Positions 56,310-64,000 of a DNA stretch of 64,000 nucleotides are shown piece by piece. The translations under genes were made by a program, and so were the position numbers. This DNA is from Ectobius pallidus. Taxonomy: Eukaryota; Arthropoda; Insecta; Blattodea; Ectobiidae. The stretch lies in assembly GCA_964059195.1 (NCBI GenBank), contig CAXKWD010000004.1:117941938-118005937 (forward strand). Reading direction: 5' to 3'. Under the pieces are notes generated by a model. That model made no database searches and was not told the origin of the DNA. It was given only the letters and a program-made list of their open reading frames with translations. Positions within the stretch are counted from its first letter, which is position 1; each line of letters begins with the position of its first letter.

Positions 56310-58847
56310 AGTATAACAATCTGAATAAATAACAGTTTGATTTACAGATTATTAAATATCCCCATGAATAAGAAAGAATATAAAAAAGAATATCAAACAA
56401 TTATACAAATTGCACTAAATAATGGCTACAATAAGTATACAATTGATAATCTCATTAAGAAACAAAGAAGAAAAATGCAAAACAAAGAAAACCTAAACAG
56501 CCAACTTATCCGAGATAAGAAATATAATAAACATTACAACAAAGCAACTGTTAGCTATATAGACCCCAATATTTACAAAATTACCAAAATTCTTAAACAG
56601 GAAAATTTCAATATTTCATATAGGACAAACAATAGCATAAAAAACATCTGTTTGATATTAAAAACGATCAAAAAGATATCTATAACGACAATGGTGTATA
56701 TAAGTTGAACTGTAATGACTGCAAAATGGTATATATAGCAGTGGCGGCTCGTGGCCGGAAAATTAGGTGAAGAGAAAAAAATGCCACATGCTTATGTTAA
56801 TAATGGAATTCACCCAATAGCGGCTCGTGGCTCAAAACGAGGGTGTGCTGCAAATACCATTTCATACAGCAAACTTAAAATATTTTTAAAAATTATTAGT
56901 AGGCCTATCTAAACTGCACCTCTCTTAATCCATCTCTGGGAATTCTCACGCGATTTTCTCTACCCTAATTATTTTTTTTGCTAATTTCTCTCGTCTCGTC
57001 GAACGTTGTGTGAGTTGTGTGACGAGAGAAAATAGCACAAAAAAATCTGATGTGAAAGTCACATAACTTCCTCTGCCCAAATAATTCACATATCCTTGTA
57101 CAGAATCGCAAGACGCAATTTTACGCTAATTATCCTATAAATACCTCTTCTTTCAACGATGCGACTAAAAGCACAGGCTATATAACAAACTTAAAAAAAG
57201 AACAAGTGACTGCAGACGTTTATTGAACTTTCCGCCGTAAAGAATAATTTCCGAAATTTATCGAATATTTCCTTCAGATACTTCTTTACTCTATGCATGG
57301 CCAACAATACATTTTTATCACTTCACATTCTTATAGAATAAGAGGCCATGAAAGAGCGCATATTCAGTTGTTCATCACGCAAGACAAACTTTCTACAAAT
57401 AGTGGGTGAACAGTGGGTGGCTTGTAACTACCCTTCAGAGAATTTTTTCGAAAAAAAGTTTCAAATATAAGTTTTAGCTCTCAGTAAAAGGAACACATGT
57501 GCAAATTTTAAAGAAAATCGTTAGAGCCGTTTTTGAGAAAATCGCGAAAAACGAAAATTTCTTAATGTAAAGTCCCGTTAAAAATAAGGGAAACTTATCG
57601 CCAATCTTCGGCTCACATCTTCAGAAGGTACCTTACCCAAATACGAAATTTTGATTTCATACGATTTTCCGTTTTGGAGCTAGCTTGTTCACAGACTTTT
57701 CACACAGACAGACACACTGACACACAGACATGTTTCCAAAAATAGCATTTTTGGATTCAGGGGGCCTCAAAACGTGCATTTATATAAAAAACTCAACTTC
57801 GAATTTGGGGGTCGAAAACAATACTTCCTCTATGGTACGGGCAGAGGAAGTAAAAATAATAATAATAACAATAATGATGATAATAATAATGATGATGATA
57901 ATGATAATAATAATAATAATAATTAGGGCAGGGAAAACCGCGTGAGAGTTCCCCGGAAATGGAATAAGAGACGAGAAAATAGTATTTTTAATTATCGAGG
58001 TAGAGGAAGTCGCTTAGTGTTCCCAGTGCGACAGAATTCTTAATCGGGGTTGTGGAATCCGTGTTTTTCTGAATTTAACACATTCGAATTTGGCGGCGTC
58101 AGACCATCAGACGGTGGAAGATCTAACGTGCCCACCTCTTTCTCCGAGCTAACAGTGTGAGCTGCTGAACAAGAGGGACGGCTTCGTGGGTAGTCTGTTC
58201 TCGTCACCTAGCGGACGTGGGATAAGCGAGAAAACTGCTGCTTGCCATCCTTAGTGGATCCTTAGCTAATTTTAGTGGAACAGACTACCCAAGCATCTGG
58301 GAATATTCAGCTTCAATGCTAGGAGGACTTGGGAGCTCACTGCCTCCTAGCGTTGACACCAGTAGTGGAGGGAAATTCAAAATTGTAGAAATACATTATA
58401 GTAAGAACAAACATTCGTGATATGGAAAATAAACTTAAAAAATACGTATTGTAAAGGAAAAATACTGGTGAAGTGCTACTTCACCTACTTCCCCTGAATA
58501 GCCGCCACTGATATATAGGACAAACTGGCAGGAAATTTAGGACTAGATACAAAGAACATATGCTAGATTTGAATAATAATGGACAAAAGTCAGCCTTTGC
58601 TAAGCATTTATACTCATGTAAACATAGAAGAAACAGCATAGAAAACACAATGACCGTTTTACGTAACCAGAACAAAGGCGTCAGGTTAAATACCTTAGAA
58701 GCCCTAGAAATATACAGGAATAAACATAACATTCTAAATGAGAACATAATAGACTTTAACCCGCTTTTTGAACTAATACCATCCCTACCATATATACAAC
58801 ACACAACGGATGATAATGACAGTACACAGCATAACAGCAGCAGGTGA
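56310..58847 (+). pseudogene. Penelope-like element: RT C-terminus and GIY-YIG endonuclease
   Basis: 56337-56670 reads YRLLNIPMNKKEYKKEYQTI and KYNKHYNKATVSYIDPNIYK, the end of a Penelope-type RT and its linker. After a one-base shift near 56660 the GIY-YIG domain begins (GVYKLNCNDCKMVYI). It is cut by the hAT-like element at 56739 and resumes at 58519 as GQTGRKFRTRYKEHMLDLNN, then QKSAFAKHLYSCKHRRNSI to a stop at 58847. Without the insertion and one 8-bp duplication the reading VYKL...YIGQTGR is in frame. The catalytic RT core is missing, so the copy is 5'-truncated. The text at about 59868-59950 (CGACTGAAGATGGAGC and following) looks like its 3' UTR, displaced by the MITE at 58939. Confidence 0.8.
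56739..58510. mobile_element. hAT-like non-autonomous transposon, 1772 bp
   Basis: Ends are CAGTGGCGGCTCGTGGC (left) and CAGTGGCGGCTATTCAGGGG (right, other strand), an 11-bp inverted match. It is flanked by a perfect 8-bp duplication ATATATAG (56731-56738 and 58511-58518); eight-base duplications and a CAGTGGCG-type start fit the hAT superfamily. A second AGCGGCTCGTGGC lies at about 56818. No transposase is recognisable. The interior has an ATA/ATG microsatellite (57857-57922) and a block with CAGACAGACACACTGACACA (about 57704) typical of other dispersed repeats, so it may itself be composite. Confidence 0.8.
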
Positions 58848-58938
58848 AGACATATAGTCTCTCTAGACTACAAGGTAAATTTTATCTTTAATAACTTTGA
58901 TCATATGCCACACCAAATTAATATATGGCACCTTACAT

Positions 58939-59816
58939 ACTATCCGCGCGCCATATCTTGAGCGTTCGGCTCCCTAGTCCTCATTCGGTAGGTTTCGTTC
59001 AACTTCGTAGGTTGAGCTGACAACATTGAAACACGAAGTACGCTATACACCCTGACATCTAGTGGCTTCAATACTAAACTTTCATTCTGTCTCAGGAACC
59101 TTATTTATTTATTGACATTATCTTTTCTGACGCATGGAGTTATGTGGAAAAATACAATTTTTCGAATTGCTTATTTCACAAACACGTCACTGTACATCCA
59201 ACACTTTCCTCACCTCTTTAAGAATTCCGTATGTGCTAATTTCTGACACTCCCGTGAACTCTGATGTCAATTTCATGGACTGAAAGTTGAGCGAACTTTT
59301 CACAAAACGTATTAAATACGTTTAAAATTAGGCCTCTAATTTTCTCCACTTTTAGATGCCTTACCTCTCTTATGTTTTACAACACGAAATGGTGAAGCAT
59401 GTTCTGCTAAGACTCTTCTTCATGCTTAAAACTAGTCATCCAGTGTAAATATATTGAGCCTATTTATATAACATTCTCTTCCCGGAGGAAAATGATTTAT
59501 TTCATAACTAAAGCCTTGTGACGTGTTATTAATTGTTACGCAATACCGTCACCACGTTATATTATTGGACTGCATTAAAATCCTTGTCTATTAAATGTCA
59601 CTACATAAAATAGCGAGGATGATTCATCGGAAATAATTATAATTCGGCATCCACACTTACGCTGTTGACGTGCGCTTACCATATTCGCGATTCTGCTGAA
59701 ATATGATTTCTTTGGTTGACAACACTGCAGAAAGACTGGCGGAGTAGCTATGTTTTGTTCCCCCCAACCCTCACTTCCCCGTAAATCCAGCGCTCAAGAT
59801 ATGGCGCGCGGATAGT
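58939..59816. mobile_element. MITE with perfect 26-bp terminal inverted repeats
   Basis: Both ends read ACTATCCGCGCGCCATATCT then TGAGCG. The 878-bp element has no recognisable coding sequence. A TA at each end may be the target duplication (with the repeat starting two to four bases inside), but other readings are possible. It sits in the presumed 3' UTR of the Penelope-like element. High identity of the ends suggests it is not very old. Confidence 0.8.
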
Positions 59817-60624
59817 ACTACATTTACTTAACTTCCTTTTTATAATTTTATATTATTATTCTATTTCCATAGCGACTGAAGATGGAGCATACATACACCG
59901 AAATGCATCTCACAATCTAAAATGATAAAACCCAAGAAGCAACAAGCCGAATTTCTAATCAACGATTCTTAAATAGAACTATCTACAATTTAAACTCAGA
60001 AGAATATCATACTACTAGAGCAACAATTTTTATTGTATATAAATCAACCTGGTTTTTGTTTTTAACATTGACTACTGCAATTAGCAGCTAAATAGACATT
60101 TTTACATTCTATAATAATCTGCTTTCAACAGATTAGCATTCTATGACTACATACTACTTTTAATTGCAGCGCATATTAAGTGTATGTTTTAAAATATAAA
60201 TAGATTTTAATGAATTTGTAAATACTTACTGTGATAATGTAAATAGTATTTTAATTAACTGTGTAAATATGTGTATTTTTTTCTTTTTAGCATGTGTATT
60301 TTTTAGCATAACTCATAACTCAAAACAGATTATATCATTCTAATAATAAATATCTGAGGCTAACTGCGGTTTTTTGGTTTTATTATTATTTGAGGGTATA
60401 AGGCGAAACATTAATCACTAATTTCCTTAATACTTCAACCCCTCAAAGAAAGAAAAAATGAAATTTATTAATACTAAGGTAGAAGGATGTTGACAAAAGC
60501 AAGTTTTTCTATCAAAATTTGTACAATTATAAGTGCAACAGGGGAAGATAAGAATACTGTTCAAACTTTGCTAAATGTGACATAGTGTCCTTTACCTCCG
60601 AGATACATATATGGATTATCGAAG
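59817..60624. other. AT-rich spacer
   Basis: The first 150 bases are probably the remaining 3' end of the Penelope-like element. The rest shows nothing recognisable. Confidence 0.4.
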
Positions 60625-60778
60625 TCACGGAGTAGAGTCTGATAGGCAGAAGAAAGGAAGACCAAGAAGATCGTGGAGGACGAAAAAGAAGAATCAATGC
60701 AGAGGAAAGGAGTACAAAAAGTTAGACGGGAAATAGAGAGCCTGTTAGAGGAAAGAAAGAGTCGACAGCTGAAATAAC
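60625..60778 (+). pseudogene. 3' end of a non-LTR retrotransposon (RT C-terminus)
   Basis: The plus strand reads SDRQKKGRPRRSWRTK and, one frame on, ESMQRKGVQKVRREIESLLE then ERKSRQLK and a stop at 60776-60778. A GRPR(R/K)(S/R)W block followed by a helix and an (E/D)R...R end is usual at the C-terminus of many arthropod non-LTR RTs. One frameshift; no catalytic domain attached. It overlaps a minus-strand 74-codon frame that is a shadow. Confidence 0.5.
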
Positions 60779-61600
60779 CGTACACTGATACTGATGATAT
60801 CCTCGAACAAGGACATACTTAGAAATTAGTTTCTGAGAGGGGTTCCTGAACTGATTGACCATAAATTGCTGACATCTTCCTTTCCTGAGTGACATAAAAC
60901 ATATTTTTTCTGTCTAATGTTTTATAATCCCAAAATTTCGGGGTCCGGACCCCCAGGACCTCTCTTTAAATACGTCCTTGTCCTTGAAATATTACGTTAT
61001 ACCATAGAAATAATTCCATCACTTGCATTAGAATCAAATCTGTATTTACTTATACCCTACCGATATTCCTATATGACACTAGTTCACCATCACTACAAAT
61101 GTCCATAGCCAAGTTGGCTCATTCTTGATCCTTGGGTTAGAAGGTACAATTTTAGTAACTGTTTCGCTTTATGTATAGCGCATTTCCATGTTTTTATTTG
61201 TAGTATCGTGAGCGAGAGGAAATCGAATTTGAAATATTGAAGGTGGGCAGCTCAGCGCCACACCCTCCATGCTCTTCGGATCGATAGTGACGACGTGCCC
61301 ACCCGCCCGGCCATCACAACCGAGGCATGAATGCCAGACTTTCACTCTCATTTACTACATTCTTTTTAATGTTCACATAGTACGGATACTGCACTTCACA
61401 CTAGAACAAATAGATGCCGATACTACCTGTCTACTTTTGTGGTAGCATTAACGTAGCGACGATCCACTTATTGAAGTGTTAATATGGTGTCAACATGTTT
61501 AGAAATGTCATGCTTAGAAAGGGATTAATTCTTCAAAGCAATACCATTTCTCTTAAGACTCCAAATCAGGCGTATGGTTAAATTTTTATTTATTTTAAAA
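60779..61600. other. Spacer
   Basis: No gene recognised. Slightly GC-richer patches near 60950 and 61250-61350 have no motif I can name. Confidence 0.45.
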
Positions 61601-61990
61601 TTATTCTCTGAAATAATTTCCCAAATATGTAATTTATTTAGGTGTACTTATTTCTCAATATCTGTTTATTTATTTATTTATTTATTTATAGTTATTCTCT
61701 GAAATAATTTCCCAAATATGTAATTTATTTAGGCCTACTTATTTTGCAATGTCTTAAAATTATTCTCTGATATAATTTCCCAAATATGTAATTTATTTAG
61801 GTCTACTTATTTTTCAATATCTGTTTGTTTATTTATTTATTTATAATTCTCTGAAATAATTTCCCAAATATGTAATTTATTTAGGCCTACTTATTTTGCA
61901 ATATCTGTTTGTTTATTCTCTGAAATAATTTCCCACATATGTGATTTATTTAGGCCTACTTATTTTTTAACATTTGTTTAAATAAGTATT
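61601..61990. repeat. Tandem array, five units of 68-91 bp
   Basis: Each unit has TTATTCTCTGAAATAATTTC, CCAAATATGTAATTTATTTA, GGCCTACTTATTTT and a variable ATTT-rich spacer. Units start at about 61601, 61692, 61760, 61843 and 61912. The period varies because the ATTT spacer expands and contracts. Confidence 0.9.
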
Positions 61991-64000
61991 TATTTATTGA
62001 CTAATTTAAGTATATAGATTTATTTATTTATTTATTTAATGAAATGTTCATGTTATCAACAAATCTAGGCTATAATGGAATAGCAAAAGTGAGAATATAC
62101 TAGATTATAGAAGAAATAAATTACACACTTAACTCACACTATATCATAATATTAACATCTCGTAAATTTATTTTAACGTACTATAACTTCAAAGCTACCT
62201 ACCATAATATCAAATATGAAAACGGGGGTAAGAATATTCCTTCTAAATTACACAGCACATAGAAATTATCTATAGGAATTCCCACTTATATCCACCTTTT
62301 TCTGTTATATTCATGCGAACCAGTTTACTTGTTTACTCTTGCAGTATTAGGCTATTTAAACATTTGAACCTACGTATGTATGCATAAATTAAATATCTGA
62401 TCAAAAGCAATGTCGTCTTGAGTCGGACCAAGCCCGGCAACAAAGATAAGGATTGGATGAGGAAAAATTATTGCCCAACGCTCTAGCGAGACACCGGAAG
62501 AGCATTAGGTTCGCGTGGAGTTTCCGGAATAACGGCAGGCGCACGAAACAACGAAGTACAGTAACTTCCTCGGGATGTTTCTGGGTAAGGCTGAAAACTG
62601 TGCAAAATACTTTTTCACCTGTACGAAGGACGGTTAACCAGCCAGTCAATAGAAAAGAGCTGATAATCGGTCTTAATGAATGTTTCTTTTCATGAAACAT
62701 TAGTTGCCGTGAAGCTCTGAAACCAGGTAGGCGTATCTACCTATATTGCATACTCCAAAACAAAATACTTTTAAATTTTTTTACAAATCAAAAATTTTAG
62801 TCTCACCATTGTATTCACAATATTCAATAATCTGTATGTAAATGAGTCCTAATTGCTTACACTTCTTATTCTAGAACTTTCCAGTGTTCTTAACAATATT
62901 GTCCTTATTTCATATCTTAGTAATTTGTTTCACTTATGTAAACCATAGTGGTTGTCTGTAACAATAAAGAGAGAGGGAGTTAGTTTTACCAGTAGGTTGT
63001 GAAACATTGATGTGCATCTGTATATGCATGTGTTTATTAACTAATGCAGAATTTTAATGATTATGATATTAAGTGAAATAGCGGAGATGAGTCAACTTTA
63101 TAGTCCATGTTTTTTCCGGGCATAAAAACTATTTTTATGCGGAATTTCAACTCTTTTCAGTTTAGTAGTTTTTGCAACAAATCATCAGACAGACAAGAAC
63201 ATTAGCCTACATTATTATGTTAGTAAATGTGATATTATACAGTACTTACTATTTATATTATTTTTTTCTTGCATACACATGGTAGGCCTATAGAAAAAGT
63301 ATAGTGATTGTGACTAAAATCTAAATCGAGATAACACCGGGCAAACGTGTTTCACGATGCTTAGATACCGAAAAGGCGTTTTCGTAATTATGTATGTCCG
63401 TCTTGGCAGGCCGGTTGTGGGTAAACGGGTATTTGCATTTATTTATATTTCTGGATTACTGCTAAGGATAGTTTTCACGAAAACTTTTTTATTTCATTTG
63501 TAAAAATAGTCTTAACGATAGTGAGGAAAATTTAAATTTCGAAACTTTTAACGTTACGTAATAAAACAGCTATGTTAGTTTTTCTTCAAAAATTACATAG
63601 GGATAGTTTACTCGTGTTCATTTTCAAATTTTCTTGGATACCTCAACTATGGTGGAAGAACAGTTTGCGCAGTAAAGTTGTAGAGAAACTTAGAAATGGA
63701 TTTTTTTTATCAAACACATATCTTTACAAATTAACAGTTATACGGCTTCACCCTATCAAAAGATATCTTATGAAAATAACAGTATTCTTTTGTTTATGAG
63801 GCTGTATAGTTTCTGTGCATTACAAAATGCCTGTATCACATTTTACAAGATCTTGTAATCTTCAGGATTATGCTTTCGGAGAGCTTCGTTGGTAGGCTAT
63901 TAATTTGTTTGAGTTTAAAGAAATTACTCCCCCATATTTTACCGACGGTTATGATGGAATTACGTGTAAAAATAGCTTGCATTGCCCTTCAAATCATGCA
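61991..64000. other. AT-rich spacer
   Basis: No gene recognised. 62401-62700 is somewhat GC-richer and open on both strands (80 and 99 codons), without motifs I can assign. Confidence 0.45.

Overview
The window looks like a stretch of repeat-rich nuclear DNA from an arthropod, most likely an insect with a large genome. The reasons are high AT content, no bacterial gene organisation, several tRNA-derived SINEs, non-LTR retrotransposons of several clades, mariner-type transposons, a Penelope-like element and many microsatellites. A cockroach or termite (Blattodea) would fit, but that is an inference from overall texture, not something the sequence proves. I find no intact host gene. Every convincing protein signal belongs to a mobile element, and the longest open frame (721 codons, 14663-16828) is the reverse transcriptase of a 5'-truncated retrotransposon.

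Layout. 1-13 kb: AT-rich spacer with SINE copies (5.3, 8.4, 11.2 and 11.6 kb), a small inverted-repeat element (6.9 kb) and decayed 3' ends of non-LTR retrotransposons (9.4 and 12.4 kb). 13.2-17.3 kb: a broken IS630/Tc1-like transposase on the minus strand, then a Jockey/CR1-group retrotransposon on the plus strand ending in a hairpin and a (TAC)n tail. 19-27 kb: SINEs, a pair of tRNA-like cloverleaf sequences in inverted orientation, short tandem repeats and an internally deleted mariner (24650-25321). 27.6-30.6 kb: a foldback-like element with long inverted arms built of about 177-bp tandem units around a core that keeps a decayed coding fragment. 32-44 kb: further SINEs, loose 3' ends of the CR1-group element, two adjacent tandem arrays (36.5-36.9 kb) and MITEs at 40.1, 41.2 and 42.8 kb.

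46-55 kb is a nest. A minus-strand L1/Tx1-like retrotransposon (ORF1 plus ORF2, poly-A end at 45961) has been entered by a 498-bp mariner-like element (46651-47148) and by a GC-rich element (49006-53478, target duplication CTGATACTTA). That GC-rich element was in turn entered by a 3.6-kb I/R1-group retrotransposon with an RNase H domain (49677-53250, target duplication ATAGTCCAACGA). 55.9-60 kb: a Penelope-like element (RT tail plus GIY-YIG endonuclease) preceded by inverted repeat arms and split by a hAT-like element (56739-58510, 8-bp target duplication); a MITE with 26-bp terminal repeats lies just downstream. 60-64 kb: one more RT tail, a five-copy tandem array and AT-rich spacer.

The elements do not form a shared pathway. 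Their relation is historical: the nesting gives a relative order of insertion, and frameshifts and stops show that almost all are dead copies.
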